61,508 nt of DNA from JAAFHS01 sp031396505 (GCA_031396505.1 JANNKX010000108.1:1-61508); one strand, 5' to 3'; shown: positions 9,684 to 18,774, counted from the first letter of the stretch. Numbers and translations are program-made. Notes: generated by a model not told the origin, from the letters alone.

Positions 9684-9725
9684 AAAAGGAAAAAGGCGGG
9701 GGCGCAAAGGGGCCATCCCGCCTTT
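9684..9725 (-). terminator. Terminator or attenuator after tctC
   Basis: On the minus strand AAAGGCGGG (complement of 9717-9725) pairs perfectly with CCCGCCTTT (complement of 9692-9700) across a 16-base loop, followed by a T-rich run. It begins 6 bases after the tctC stop and precedes tctB. This is the form of a rho-independent terminator; partial read-through would give more TctC than TctA/TctB. Confidence 0.75.
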
Positions 9726-9731
9726 CGCAGA

Positions 9732-10679
9732 TTACTCGGTCACACCCAGCGTTTCACGCAAGGCGGCGAGGTCGGTCATATCCTTGGCGACCTGTGCGAC
9801 CGCATCTTCCTGCGACGTCCAATACACGAGCGCCCCGGTTGTCTTGGCGATCTCTTGTGCCTCCGGGCTTGCGATCACCGTTTGCGCGGCTGCGGCGATC
9901 TTGTCTTTTACGTCCTGCGGCGTGCCCTTGGGCACAAACAGGCCGTTCCACAGCGTTGTCTCCAGCCCCGGCACAATTTCGGCCAGTGTCGGCGCGTCCG
10001 GTGTGATCGACGTGCGATCCCCGGTAATCGTCGCCAGCACCTTGATGTCGGCCATGCACGGCAGGATCAGTTGCGCCGTGGTATTGATGACATCGGCATC
10101 CCCATTGGCAAGGGTGGAGCAATCCACTGCGTCAAATGCCGCTTCCGCGCTGAACTTGCCGCCGAGTGTTTGAATTCCAAGGAAAGTCATCAGGGTGGGT
10201 TCCAGCCCGTAACCGAAATGGCCCAGCCGCACCTCATTGCCTTGCGAGTAGTCGGCCATTTCCTGCATCGTCGAATAGGGCGCATCGGCCCGCGTCGCGA
10301 TCAGGAAGGGATAGGTCAGGAAAATACCAATCGGCTCCAACGCACCGGGTGCGATCTGCGCATCTGCGCCCATTGTCTTGATCGTCGGGATACCGATCGT
10401 GAAGGACCCGATCGTATAGCCATCGGGTGCTGCCGAGGCGACCTGCAAGCCACCCACCACGCCGCCGCCGCCGGGTTGGTTCACAACTGCCGCGGGGGCA
10501 CCGTAGGCGTTCTGAAACTCTTCTGCGATCATCCGCGTCAGGACATCTTCGAGGTCACCGGGGGGCCATGGCACCACGAATGTGACCGGCTTTTCCGGAT
10601 ATTCGGCCAGCGCCGCCCCCGTTGTTACGGCTAGCGCCGCAACCAGAACACTTCCCAGCAGTCCAGGTTTCCGCATCAT
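9732..10679 (-). CDS. tctC: Tripartite tricarboxylate transporter substrate-binding protein TctC
   Basis: 315 residues. The N-terminus (hydrophobic core LLGSVLVAALAVTTG, then AALA-E) is a Sec signal peptide. The start of the mature protein, YPEKPVTFVVPWPPGD, is the classic Bug/TctC opening (YPxKPI..VVPxxPGG) and QPGGGGVVGGLQVASAAPDG follows. Binds the carboxylate in the periplasm and delivers it to TctAB. The usual Gly-Gly after the PPG turn is replaced by Asp-Leu-Glu, which may affect ligand specificity. First gene of the minus-strand unit, divergent from iclR with a palindromic operator between them. Confidence 0.93.
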   Translation of the reverse strand: MMRKPGLLGSVLVAALAVTTGAALAEYPEKPVTFVVPWPPGDLEDVLTRMIAEEFQNAYGAPAAVVNQPGGGGVVGGLQVASAAPDGYTIGSFTIGIPTIKTMGADAQIAPGALEPIGIFLTYPFLIATRADAPYSTMQEMADYSQGNEVRLGHFGYGLEPTLMTFLGIQTLGGKFSAEAAFDAVDCSTLANGDADVINTTAQLILPCMADIKVLATITGDRTSITPDAPTLAEIVPGLETTLWNGLFVPKGTPQDVKDKIAAAAQTVIASPEAQEIAKTTGALVYWTSQEDAVAQVAKDMTDLAALRETLGVTE

Positions 10680-10697
10680 CGCACTCCCTGTGCTATT

Positions 10698-10714
10698 GGT
10701 TCATTATATGAACC
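10698..10714. promoter_or_regulatory. Palindromic operator between tctC and iclR
   Basis: GGTTCA-TTATA-TGAACC is a perfect six-base inverted repeat with a five-base spacer, 18 bases upstream of the tctC start codon and in the divergent iclR leader. IclR-family proteins bind short palindromes of this kind in divergent promoters, so this is the likely binding site of the adjacent regulator (inference). Confidence 0.65.
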
Positions 10715-10818
10715 GTTGGTTTGAAAATAAGATTGACAGAGCCGCCCAAGCTCTGTCAACAAAAATGCATGGCAGGTGCGCCTATCCCGGAAAGCCCTGC
10801 CCCAACACGGCGAGACCC

Positions 10819-11604
10819 ATGGGCACGGTGACCAAGGCGCTTGAACTGCTTGATCTGTTCACCCGTGAGCAGGCGCTGATCGGCCTGTCCGAACTCGCCC
10901 GCCAATCCGGCATGAACAAGGCCACCTGCTTTCGCATGATGACGGAAATGCAAGCCCTCGGCCTTGTCGAACAGGCAGGCGCGTCAAAGGCTTACCGCCT
11001 TGGCCCCGCCGTCCTGCGCCTCGCTGCCCTGCGCGAGGCTGCCGTGCCCACCCGCGACGCCGCCATGCCGGTCGTGCAGGCCCTCGCGCGTGAGGTCGGC
11101 GAAACCGCCCACCTGTCCCACATCGTCGGCACGACGCTACGCACGCTCGCCTTTGCCTATTCAGCGGCCCACGGCACCAAGGTGATGATGGAAGATGCCG
11201 ATCTGCTGCCCTTTCACGCCACATCGTCCGGCCTTGCCGTCATGGCGTTTTTGTCCGACGAAAGCGTTGATTCGCTGCTGTCCGGGCCACTTCCCGCCTT
11301 TACTGCAGTGACCCATACCAACCCTGCACAAGTCCGCGCGCAGCTTGCAACGATCCGCCTGACCGGATGGTCAGAAACCCATGCCACATTTGAGGCGGAT
11401 GTACGTTCCGTCGCGGTGCCGCTGTTTGATGCTTCGGGTGGCTGCACAGGGGCCATCGGCATCGCCGCCCCCGCCGCCCGCGTCACCCCCGCGCTGCATG
11501 CCCAGATGGTTACGTCGCTGATGCGCGCAGGAGCCGAAATTACTGCACTGTGGGGCGGCCGCTTGCCCCCCGCGCTGAAAGATGCCTGGACAACCGCCGC
11601 CTGA
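10819..11604 (+). CDS. IclR-family transcriptional regulator
   Basis: Start placed at the ATG of MGTVTKALELLDLFTREQ, giving 261 residues; upstream in-frame ATGs at 10708 and 10765 would put the start inside or close to the operator. Residues 1-65 form the winged helix-turn-helix (LIGLSELARQSGMNKATCFR) and the rest is the IclR effector domain (EADVRSVAVPLFDASGGCTGAIG). Divergent from tctC and 16 bases upstream of the aminotransferase, so it most likely controls both arms of this catabolic locus in response to the transported compound or an intermediate. Confidence 0.88.
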   Translation: MGTVTKALELLDLFTREQALIGLSELARQSGMNKATCFRMMTEMQALGLVEQAGASKAYRLGPAVLRLAALREAAVPTRDAAMPVVQALAREVGETAHLSHIVGTTLRTLAFAYSAAHGTKVMMEDADLLPFHATSSGLAVMAFLSDESVDSLLSGPLPAFTAVTHTNPAQVRAQLATIRLTGWSETHATFEADVRSVAVPLFDASGGCTGAIGIAAPAARVTPALHAQMVTSLMRAGAEITALWGGRLPPALKDAWTTAA

Positions 11605-11620
11605 TGGAAAGGACCAAGTC

Positions 11621-12976
11621 GTGAAAGACGAAAATTACCTCAAGGCAAACAACGCGCGCAGCTTCTGGCACCCGATGACCGCGCCTTCCGACAGCCACAA
11701 AAACCCGCCGACGATCATCACTGAGGCGCATGGCGTGCGCATCCGCGATATCGACGGGCACGAGGTGGTGGATGCGGTGGGCGGCCTGTGGAACGTCAAC
11801 CTTGGCTATTCCTGCGCCCCCGTGAAGGCCGCCATCGCCGCACAACTTGACCGTCTGCCCTATTATTCGACGTTTCGCGGCACCTCGAATGATTGCGTCA
11901 TCGAACTGGCGGAAATCCTGCGCGCTTTCTTTGCGCCTGACGGCATGGCGCGCGCCTTCTTTACGTCGGGCGGGTCGGATTCTGTGGAAACCGCCCTGCG
12001 CCTTGCCCGGCAATATCACAAGATCAAAGGCGACCCGGGCCGCACCAAGTTTCTGTCCCTGAAAAAGGGGTATCACGGCACCCATATGGGCGGTGCGTCC
12101 GTGAACGGAAATGCGAACTTCCGCACCATGTATGAACCGCTATTGCCGGGTTGTTTCCATATCCCGGCCCCCTATACCTATCGCAATCCGTTCAATGAGG
12201 CCGACCCCGCGCGCCTTGCGCAACTGTGCCTGCAAGCGCTGGAAGATGAGATTGCGTTTCAGGGTGCCGCCACCATCGCCGCTTTCATCATGGAACCGAT
12301 CCTGGGCGCAGGCGGTGTGATCCCCCCGCATCACAGCTTCATGCCAGGGGTGGAGGCGATCTGCCGCAAACACGGCATCCTTCTGATATCCGATGAAGTG
12401 ATCACAGCCTTTGGCCGTACAGGCGCGAAGTCAGGTTCACGGCTGTGGGGGGTAAAGCCGGATTTCATGTGCTGTGCCAAGGCGATCACCAATGGCTATT
12501 TCCCCTTCGGTGCGGTGATGATCGCCGACAGAGTGGCCGAGGTGTTCGAAGCCGATGAGACCGGAAAAGCCGCCATCGGGCACGGATACACCTATTCCGG
12601 GCATCCGGTCGGGGCGGCAGCGGCAATTGCGTGTATGGCTGAAACGGAGCGGCTGCAGGTGTGGGATAACGCGGCCTTGCGCGGGGCAGAGCTGTTTGCC
12701 GGGCTGAAAGCCCTGCAAATGCGCCACGATGTGATCGGCGATGTGCGCGGAGGTCATGGATTGATGCTGGCGCTGGAGTTGGTCGGCGATCCTGCGACTA
12801 AGTCCGCGCCGGAAAAGACGGTGGCCGTCCGCGTACAGGCGGCCACCTATGCAGCAGGTGCCATGGTGCGGGTCAGCGGGCCGAACATGATCCTGTCGCC
12901 GCCCCTGGTTCTGACCACTGCGGATGTGCAGGTCATTCTTGGCGCGTTGGAGGCGGGACTTTCGGCGATCAGTTAA
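11621..12976 (+). CDS. Class III PLP aminotransferase (omega-amino acid type)
   Basis: A GTG at 11621 preceded by GGAAAGGA seven bases upstream is the best start; 451 residues. Landmarks: SFWHPMTAPSDS at the N-terminus, FTSGGSDSVETALRLARQY (PLP phosphate region), YHGTHMGGASVNGN, LISDEVITAFGRTG with the PLP-nitrogen Asp, and CCAKAITNGYFPFGAVM with the Schiff-base Lys, then HGYTYSGHPVGAAA. It resembles the omega-amino acid:pyruvate aminotransferases, which produce a semialdehyde or ketone. With the aldehyde dehydrogenase and TctABC it suggests catabolism of an omega- or beta-amino acid. The 3' end overlaps flgI by 8 bases, convergently. Confidence 0.92.
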   Translation: MKDENYLKANNARSFWHPMTAPSDSHKNPPTIITEAHGVRIRDIDGHEVVDAVGGLWNVNLGYSCAPVKAAIAAQLDRLPYYSTFRGTSNDCVIELAEILRAFFAPDGMARAFFTSGGSDSVETALRLARQYHKIKGDPGRTKFLSLKKGYHGTHMGGASVNGNANFRTMYEPLLPGCFHIPAPYTYRNPFNEADPARLAQLCLQALEDEIAFQGAATIAAFIMEPILGAGGVIPPHHSFMPGVEAICRKHGILLISDEVITAFGRTGAKSGSRLWGVKPDFMCCAKAITNGYFPFGAVMIADRVAEVFEADETGKAAIGHGYTYSGHPVGAAAAIACMAETERLQVWDNAALRGAELFAGLKALQMRHDVIGDVRGGHGLMLALELVGDPATKSAPEKTVAVRVQAATYAAGAMVRVSGPNMILSPPLVLTTADVQVILGALEAGLSAIS

Positions 12977-14063
12977 CGATGAATTCGGCGTGCAGCGCAC
13001 CTGCGGCATTGATGCTTTTCAGGATGTCGATCATGTCGTTCGGGGCGACACCAAGCGCGTTCAACCCGGCCACCACTTGCGACAAATCTGTACCGGCCTG
13101 CACCTCGGCCAGACCTGTGCCGCCCGATTGGTCGATACTGGCGGAAGAACGCGGCACGACAATGGTTTCGCCTTCGCTGAACGGGTTCGGCTGCACGACC
13201 ACAGGGGTCTCTTCGACGCGGAGGGTCAGGTTTCCCTGGGCCACAGCAACGCGGCTGATGCGGACATCCGCACCCATGACGATGGTGCCTGAACGCTGGT
13301 CGACAATCACGCGGGCGCGCGTTTCGGGTTCCACCACCAGATTTTCAATTCGCCCGATTACATGCGCAGGCGAGGCCATGTTGGCGCGTTCAAGATCCAT
13401 CGCCACTGTGCCCGCATCCAGCATGAAGGCGACGCCCTGACCGAATTCCTGATTGATCACGCCTTCGATACGCGCGGCGGTGGTGAAATCGGGGCTACGC
13501 AGGGCAAGGCGGATCGTGGTCAGCGTCGTAAAATCAAACTCCACCTCACGTTCCACGCGGGCACCAGATGGGATCATGCCAGCGGTCGGCACGCCCTGAA
13601 CGACGCGCGCGGCCTCGCCTTCTGCCGAAACACCGCCTGCAATGATCGTGCCTTGGGCGACGGCATAAATCTGGCCGTCGGCCGCGTTCAGCGGTGTCAT
13701 GATCAGGGTGCCGCCAAGCAGGCTTTTGGCATCGCCTATGGCAGAAATTGTCACATCGATCTGCCCGCCTGCACGGGCAAAGGGTGGCAGGGTCGCCGTT
13801 ACAAACACCGCCGCCACGTTTTTGGGGCGAAAGTTTTCGCCCGTGACATTTACGCCCAACCGCTCAAGCAGGTTTGACATGATCTCTTCGGTGAAAGGCG
13901 CGTTGCGCAATCCATCGCCCGTACCATTCAGGCCGACGACAAGGCCGTACCCCACCAGATCGTTGCCGCGCACGCCGTCGAATTCGACAAGGTCCTTCAG
14001 GCGGATGGGTTCGGCGGCGGCGGGCAGTGCGGTCAGTAAACAGATGAAAAGCATCCGGATCAT
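12969..14063 (-). CDS. flgI: Flagellar P-ring protein FlgI
   Basis: 364 residues. A Sec signal (MIRMLFICLLTALPAAAEPI) is followed by IRLKDLVEFDGVRGNDLVGYGLVVGLNGTGDG, the highly conserved FlgI start. Further signatures: NVAAVFVTATLPPFARAGG and IVDQRSGTIVMGADVRIS. Builds the periplasmic P ring around the rod. Last gene of flgE-flgK-flgL-flgI; its ATG overlaps the flgL stop (ATGA). Confidence 0.97.
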   Translation of the reverse strand: MIRMLFICLLTALPAAAEPIRLKDLVEFDGVRGNDLVGYGLVVGLNGTGDGLRNAPFTEEIMSNLLERLGVNVTGENFRPKNVAAVFVTATLPPFARAGGQIDVTISAIGDAKSLLGGTLIMTPLNAADGQIYAVAQGTIIAGGVSAEGEAARVVQGVPTAGMIPSGARVEREVEFDFTTLTTIRLALRSPDFTTAARIEGVINQEFGQGVAFMLDAGTVAMDLERANMASPAHVIGRIENLVVEPETRARVIVDQRSGTIVMGADVRISRVAVAQGNLTLRVEETPVVVQPNPFSEGETIVVPRSSASIDQSGGTGLAEVQAGTDLSQVVAGLNALGVAPNDMIDILKSINAAGALHAEFIVN

Positions 14064-15064
14064 CGCAGAAAATCCACAAGGTTCAGGCGCGAAAGGCGCG
14101 CGGTGATTGTATAGAGAGATTCGAGTTTGCCCTGCGCCTCTTGCAGGCGGGCGGCAGCCTCATACGGATCAACGGCAAGCAGTTCGGCGCGGGAGATTTG
14201 CAGGGCGGTGGTTTCCGCCTCATTCCGGACGCGGGCCGATTCGATCTGCCCTTCGGTCGTGCCAAGGCGGCCTGCCATCAAGGCGCGGCTGTTTTGACCC
14301 GTCGCCAGACTTTCGCCTGCACGGCGCAGAAGGCCGGCTTGGGTCTGCGGACTGCCTGCAAACAGACCGCGGTCCAGAAGGGCGGCCATGCCGAAGCCTT
14401 TCAGTGTTTCGCGAATTGCGGGGTCGGCGGCGGTGACATCAATACGGGCAGTTTGTCCTGGACCAACAGGCAAACCCGCGAGAGCCTGCCCGCCCAGATA
14501 GCCCGTGGCAGCAAAACCTGTGGGGCTGGCGAACCATGCATCCAGCGCGGTTTCCACATCGGCCGCACTGACAGCGCCGGCAACGGCGGCTTCCATTTCC
14601 GCCAGCAACACGTCTGCCTTGGCAAGTGGAGAACGGGCGGTTTCGACACCTCCAAAGATCGCACGGTCGCCAAGGCGGGTATTATACAGACTGACAGCGG
14701 TTTCAAAGGATTGTCGCCCTTCGCCCGCTGCCGTCAGGACGGACCCGGTGTTGCCCGCGGTGGCAGTCGACAAAAACGTCGGCGCAAGGCTGGTGGCCAT
14801 ATCCTGCACCGATGACAGCGCGGTCTGCATGGCCCCGGTAAAAAACCCGGCCTCATGCGCGGCACGGGTATAGCTGCCCAGCCGCGCAAGCGCGCTGTCA
14901 ATGCCTGTGAGCGCAGATACGTCGCCCGCCAGATGTTGACCGATGTTGGCGGTTTGGCCGGTTGTCACCTCGGTTGACAGGCGGGTAACGTCGGCTTTGA
15001 GGTCGGCATTCTGCCGCCGCAGCATCAGGGATTGTGCAAGATCGCCAACAGAGGTGATGTTCAT
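14060..15064 (-). CDS. flgL: Flagellar hook-filament junction protein FlgL
   Basis: 334 residues with flagellin-like helical ends: MNITSVGDLAQSLMLRRQNADLK at the N-terminus and RLQEAQGKLESLYTITARLS at the C-terminus. Located directly after flgK with a three-base gap, as expected for the second junction protein (HAP3). The central part is poorly conserved, as is usual for the family. Confidence 0.9.
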   Translation of the reverse strand: MNITSVGDLAQSLMLRRQNADLKADVTRLSTEVTTGQTANIGQHLAGDVSALTGIDSALARLGSYTRAAHEAGFFTGAMQTALSSVQDMATSLAPTFLSTATAGNTGSVLTAAGEGRQSFETAVSLYNTRLGDRAIFGGVETARSPLAKADVLLAEMEAAVAGAVSAADVETALDAWFASPTGFAATGYLGGQALAGLPVGPGQTARIDVTAADPAIRETLKGFGMAALLDRGLFAGSPQTQAGLLRRAGESLATGQNSRALMAGRLGTTEGQIESARVRNEAETTALQISRAELLAVDPYEAAARLQEAQGKLESLYTITARLSRLNLVDFLR

Positions 15065-15067
15065 GGC

Positions 15068-16525
15068 TTACAACCCGATCAGAATCTGGATGAGGTCATC
15101 CACGGTCCGGACGACGCGGGCATTTGCGGCATAGGCCTGTTCGATCGTCAGCAGCTTTTGCATTTCCTGATCAGTATCAACACCTTGTGCATTTTGCAGA
15201 TCTGTCAGGCTGTCAGCGCGGCTGCGCGCATAGCCAAGATCGCTTTCTGCCGAAATCCGGGCAGAGGCGGCAAGGGATGACAAATCACCGCTCAACGCAG
15301 CAAAGCTGCGCGGGCCGCTTGCAAAGGGCCCGGACGCAGTGGCGCGAGGGGCGGTCAGCGCACCGTGCAAAGCAGAGAGCAACGCACTGTCGCCGGGGGG
15401 GCCTTGCGTGACGGCACCCAGTCCGTCGCGCAGACGCCAAAGCGCGCCGCGCTGATCAGGGTCGGCGGCGGCGTTGATGGTCAGACGAGCGGAAAGGCCA
15501 ACTTCATCCAGCGGATCAAAAGCAGCCCCATTATCCGTCAGCAGGCCGGGGCTGCCCGGCGCACGAGTGCCGTCGCGCACGGGATCTTCCAGCCGTTCCA
15601 TCAGGTTGCGGGCGACGGCATCAAGACTGGCTTGCGCTTTGATCCCCAGATCATCCCGAATGGCGAAATGTGCGGCTAGCGTACCACCATCCACAGCGCC
15701 GGGTGGCGTGTTCAGGGCGACGGGGCGGCCATTTACGGTCAGGCCGGACAGGGCACCGGAGGCCAGCGTCATGTCGGCGGTGATGGTGTTGGTCGCGGTG
15801 AAGCCAAAGGTGGCGGCGCGACCATCCAGCAGAGTTGTGCCGCCTGCCGTGATCAAGGCGATCTGGTCATTGTCACGCTGCAGTTCGCGGATTGGGACAA
15901 TCGTGGCGATGTCGTCGATCATTTTTTGCCGCTGGTCCATCAGGCCCGCCGCGTCATTACCGCTGGCCTTGGCGGCGCGGATCAGAACGTTAAGTTCCTG
16001 CACCTTGGTCAGCCCGTCATTCAGGCGGCGCACATCGGTTGCAATTTTGCCATCGGCCCGGCTGCGGGCCTGTTGAATACTGTCGGACGCGGCGGCGAAA
16101 CCGTTGGTGACTTGGCGCAGTGAAGTGTGCAAATTGGAAAGGCGCGCCTCGCTGTCGGGGCGGCTTGCGGCCTCGACCAATGCGCTTTCAACGGCGGCGA
16201 TACGCCCGCTGATGGAACCGGCATCGGCTGACGTGCCGATCACCGATTCCACGTCGCGGTGAAACCGCAGCAAGGTATCGCGCCCTCCGGCACTGGCGTC
16301 GGCCATGCGCCGATCGGAAAGCAGGGCGCGGTCAATGACGCGGTCGGTCCCGACAATGGCGACACCCTGACCGACGCTGCCGACAACCCGCGCGCCCAAC
16401 TGCAATTCGCGCCGCGCGTAAGACGGGTTGGTGGCGTTGGCCACATTGTTGGCGACAAGTTCGGCACCTTTTGCGGCCGCGCTTAGGCCGGAAAGGGCGC
16501 TGGTCAGGCTGGCAGAAATACTCAT
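15068..16525 (-). CDS. flgK: Flagellar hook-associated protein FlgK
   Basis: 485 residues. The N-terminus has the rod/hook motif (SALSGLSAAAKGAELVANNV followed by ANATNPSYARRELQLG) and the C-terminus has the matching helix DTDQEMQKLLTIEQAYAANA with RVVRTVDDLIQILIGL. First hook-filament junction protein. Lies between flgE and flgL in one operon. Confidence 0.95.
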   Translation of the reverse strand: MSISASLTSALSGLSAAAKGAELVANNVANATNPSYARRELQLGARVVGSVGQGVAIVGTDRVIDRALLSDRRMADASAGGRDTLLRFHRDVESVIGTSADAGSISGRIAAVESALVEAASRPDSEARLSNLHTSLRQVTNGFAAASDSIQQARSRADGKIATDVRRLNDGLTKVQELNVLIRAAKASGNDAAGLMDQRQKMIDDIATIVPIRELQRDNDQIALITAGGTTLLDGRAATFGFTATNTITADMTLASGALSGLTVNGRPVALNTPPGAVDGGTLAAHFAIRDDLGIKAQASLDAVARNLMERLEDPVRDGTRAPGSPGLLTDNGAAFDPLDEVGLSARLTINAAADPDQRGALWRLRDGLGAVTQGPPGDSALLSALHGALTAPRATASGPFASGPRSFAALSGDLSSLAASARISAESDLGYARSRADSLTDLQNAQGVDTDQEMQKLLTIEQAYAANARVVRTVDDLIQILIGL

Positions 16526-16534
16526 CTGCCCGAC

Positions 16535-17839
16535 CTATCGTTTGATGTTCGTGGTTTCCTGCAACATCTCGTCCACGGTCTGGATCACCTTGGCGTTGGA
16601 TGAATAGGCGCGTTGCGTCTGAATCAGGGCGGTCAGTTCGGCGGCGACATCGGTGGTGGACCCTTCGCGGGCAAACCCCACGACGGCACCTGTCGGCCCA
16701 TCGCCAGCGTCCCAAAGAAAGAAAGAACCGGATTGTGGCGAAACCTGAAACGTCTGGTTGTTCAGCGCGACTAGGCCATTGGGATTTGGCACGTCAACCA
16801 GCGGAATCTGATAAATGCGCCGGATAAAGCCGGTGTCATAAGTGGCGGAGATATAGCCGTTTTCATCAATCTCGACGGCAGTCAGGTTGCCGACGGGCGA
16901 GCCATCTTTAGAAATTGAGGTTGGCGAAAAGGTGTCGGAAAGTTGTGTCAGACCATTCGGGTCACCGGTGCGCCCAATGGTCACCGTCAAGGGTCCACCA
17001 GCCACTGTCAGGGCCAAGGTGCCATCTGTCGCGTTATAAGCGCCGCCCGACAATGTCGTGACGGAAGCCAGCGTGCCACCTGCGCCGCGCGAATCGTCAA
17101 ATACCAGCGTGTACTGCCCGATCATTGCGCCGTTCTGGGCCGAATCGCGGATTTCCATCGTCCAGCTGTTGGAAGACCCGGTCGCAGGCACGATGGGGGT
17201 AAAGGTGACATCAAGCGATTCGGATGTGCCAAGATTGCCGAAGTATTCCACTGACAGCGGCAGCGGGCCACCGACCGACCCGGCCTCGGTCTGGGTGGCA
17301 GGCAGATTAACACCCAGACCCATGGTCGTGGTCGGATCGCCGGCCTGCTGGTTGGCATTGATGATCACGGGCCGAAGTCCACCCACCGTATCACGCGCAT
17401 TGGTGGGGATCGTGCCATCTGCATTGGCAGGCCAACCCAGCAGAACAAGCCCGGAATCGGTGCGCAAGACGCCTTCTGCGTCGGGACGGAAGGCCCCTGT
17501 CGTCGTCATCATCATGGGCTGATCGCCCTGAATGCCAACATCAACGGACTGGATCACGGGCAGCATGCCGCGTCCTGAAATCGCAAGGTCAAGAGCGTTG
17601 GCCGTGCCTACAAGTGCGCCGCGTTCATCAATCAGGCGTGTGCTGGAAGCCCGCACGCCACCTGCCGAATAGACCCCGGCGCGCGCGCCATTGGTGATGA
17701 CCATGCTTTCAAATTCGGCAGACGCCCGTTTGTAGCCATATGTCCCTGAATTGGCTATGTTGTCAGCAATAGTGGCGAGCCTGGTGGCATTGGCATTCAA
17801 GCCTGCAACCCCCGCATTCAGCGAAGAGGAAATAGTCAT
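16535..17839 (-). CDS. flgE: Flagellar hook protein FlgE
   Basis: 434 residues. The N-terminus MTISSSLNAGVAGLNANATR and LATIADNIANSGTYGYKRAS are the axial-protein motif; the C-terminus DVAAELTALIQTQRAYSSNA with KVIQTVDEMLQETTNIKR is the FlgE ending. AAAGGTG lies just upstream of the ATG. First gene of the flgE-K-L-I operon, with a CtrA-like box 58 bases upstream. The usual hook-capping (flgD) and hook-length (fliK) genes are not next to it. Confidence 0.96.
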   Translation of the reverse strand: MTISSSLNAGVAGLNANATRLATIADNIANSGTYGYKRASAEFESMVITNGARAGVYSAGGVRASSTRLIDERGALVGTANALDLAISGRGMLPVIQSVDVGIQGDQPMMMTTTGAFRPDAEGVLRTDSGLVLLGWPANADGTIPTNARDTVGGLRPVIINANQQAGDPTTTMGLGVNLPATQTEAGSVGGPLPLSVEYFGNLGTSESLDVTFTPIVPATGSSNSWTMEIRDSAQNGAMIGQYTLVFDDSRGAGGTLASVTTLSGGAYNATDGTLALTVAGGPLTVTIGRTGDPNGLTQLSDTFSPTSISKDGSPVGNLTAVEIDENGYISATYDTGFIRRIYQIPLVDVPNPNGLVALNNQTFQVSPQSGSFFLWDAGDGPTGAVVGFAREGSTTDVAAELTALIQTQRAYSSNAKVIQTVDEMLQETTNIKR

Positions 17840-17896
17840 CGTTTGGCACCTTTCTGCGCTTGCGACCTATCTTGCCGCAAACCTGCACCTTGCGCC

Positions 17897-17912
17897 GTTA
17901 ACACCGCCCTAA
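17897..17912 (-). promoter_or_regulatory. CtrA-like box upstream of flgE
   Basis: Read on the minus strand the site is TTAG-GGCGGTG-TTAAC, one mismatch from the CtrA consensus TTAA-N7-TTAAC. It lies 58 bases upstream of the flgE ATG in the short gap between motB and flgE. CtrA control of flagellar genes is established in Caulobacter and for the fla2 genes of Rhodobacter sphaeroides; binding here is inferred. Confidence 0.6.
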
Positions 17913-17931
17913 TGGTTCAAATTTGAAGTAT

Positions 17932-18774
17932 TCAGCGGTCCCGCCGCAACAGAACGATTTCCATGCGATTGTTGCGCACAGCCGTGGGATCGGTGGTTGC
18001 AGGCTTGCGGTCGGCATAACCTGTCACGCGCTGCATCCGAGCTGGCGGCAAATTTTCGGCCTCGAGCATCAGGCGCAGGGCTTGTGCGCGGTCGGCCGAC
18101 AGGGGCCAGATCGGATTTTCAATCAGCATAATTGGATGTGACCGGACATAGCCATTGACGGCGATTTCGTTCGTAGAGACGGCCAAAACTTCGGCCAACA
18201 TGATGGCAAGGGCGCGACCCTCATCGGACAATTCGGCGGAGTCACCCACAAAAATCGGAGCATCCGGCAAATCGAAGAGTTCGACAACCAGCCCTTCATC
18301 GGTGACCCGCGTCACAATGTGGCGCAGCAACTGCTCCATTGTATTGCTTTCACCGCCACGCGCCTGCAAAGCCTGTTCGACAGCGGCCATTTCCTGTGCC
18401 GCCGCTTCGGCTGCGGCGGCCTCTGCCGTTCCAGTATCGCCACGGGCGTGGTCACTGTCGGCAGGCTGTGGCGCACTGGACCCGGTGCCCGTCTGCGCAA
18501 GAGTTTCTTCGGAAAACACCGAGTCCCCGCCAAAGGCACCGTCACCCCCACCAGAGACGCGGTTGATCGGAATCGTCGGATTAAAGTAATCCGCGATCCC
18601 CTTGCGTTGTTTTTCGTTCGTTGCGCCCAGCAGCCACATCAACATGAAGAAGGCCATCATGGCCGTCACAAAGTCGGCATAGGCAACTTTCCACGCACCC
18701 CCGTGGTGGCCGCCGCCCTGAATGACCTTCTTCCGTTTGATGATGACTGGCGCGGCATTTCCTTGCCCAGCCAT
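17932..18774 (-). CDS. motB: Flagellar stator protein MotB
   Basis: Start taken at 18774 (MAGQGNAAPVIIKRKKV), 280 residues. The single TM segment reads WKVAYADFVTAMMAFFMLMW and includes the proton-accepting Asp of the stator channel. The C-terminal OmpA-like peptidoglycan-binding domain spans about residues 150-280 (ALAIMLAEVLAV, SADRAQALRLMLEAENLP, RVTGYADRKP, NRMEIVLLRRD). Between the two is a low-complexity linker rich in Ala, Glu and Gly. Its partner MotA is encoded 17.5 kb away at 36326-37195. A CtrA-like box lies about 110 bases upstream. Confidence 0.95.
   Translation of the reverse strand: MAGQGNAAPVIIKRKKVIQGGGHHGGAWKVAYADFVTAMMAFFMLMWLLGATNEKQRKGIADYFNPTIPINRVSGGGDGAFGGDSVFSEETLAQTGTGSSAPQPADSDHARGDTGTAEAAAAEAAAQEMAAVEQALQARGGESNTMEQLLRHIVTRVTDEGLVVELFDLPDAPIFVGDSAELSDEGRALAIMLAEVLAVSTNEIAVNGYVRSHPIMLIENPIWPLSADRAQALRLMLEAENLPPARMQRVTGYADRKPATTDPTAVRNNRMEIVLLRRDR

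Noticed and set aside
9351..10634. 427-codon open frame on the plus strand across tctB and tctC
   Set aside because: Runs through two real genes and the terminator hairpin; no recognisable domain.
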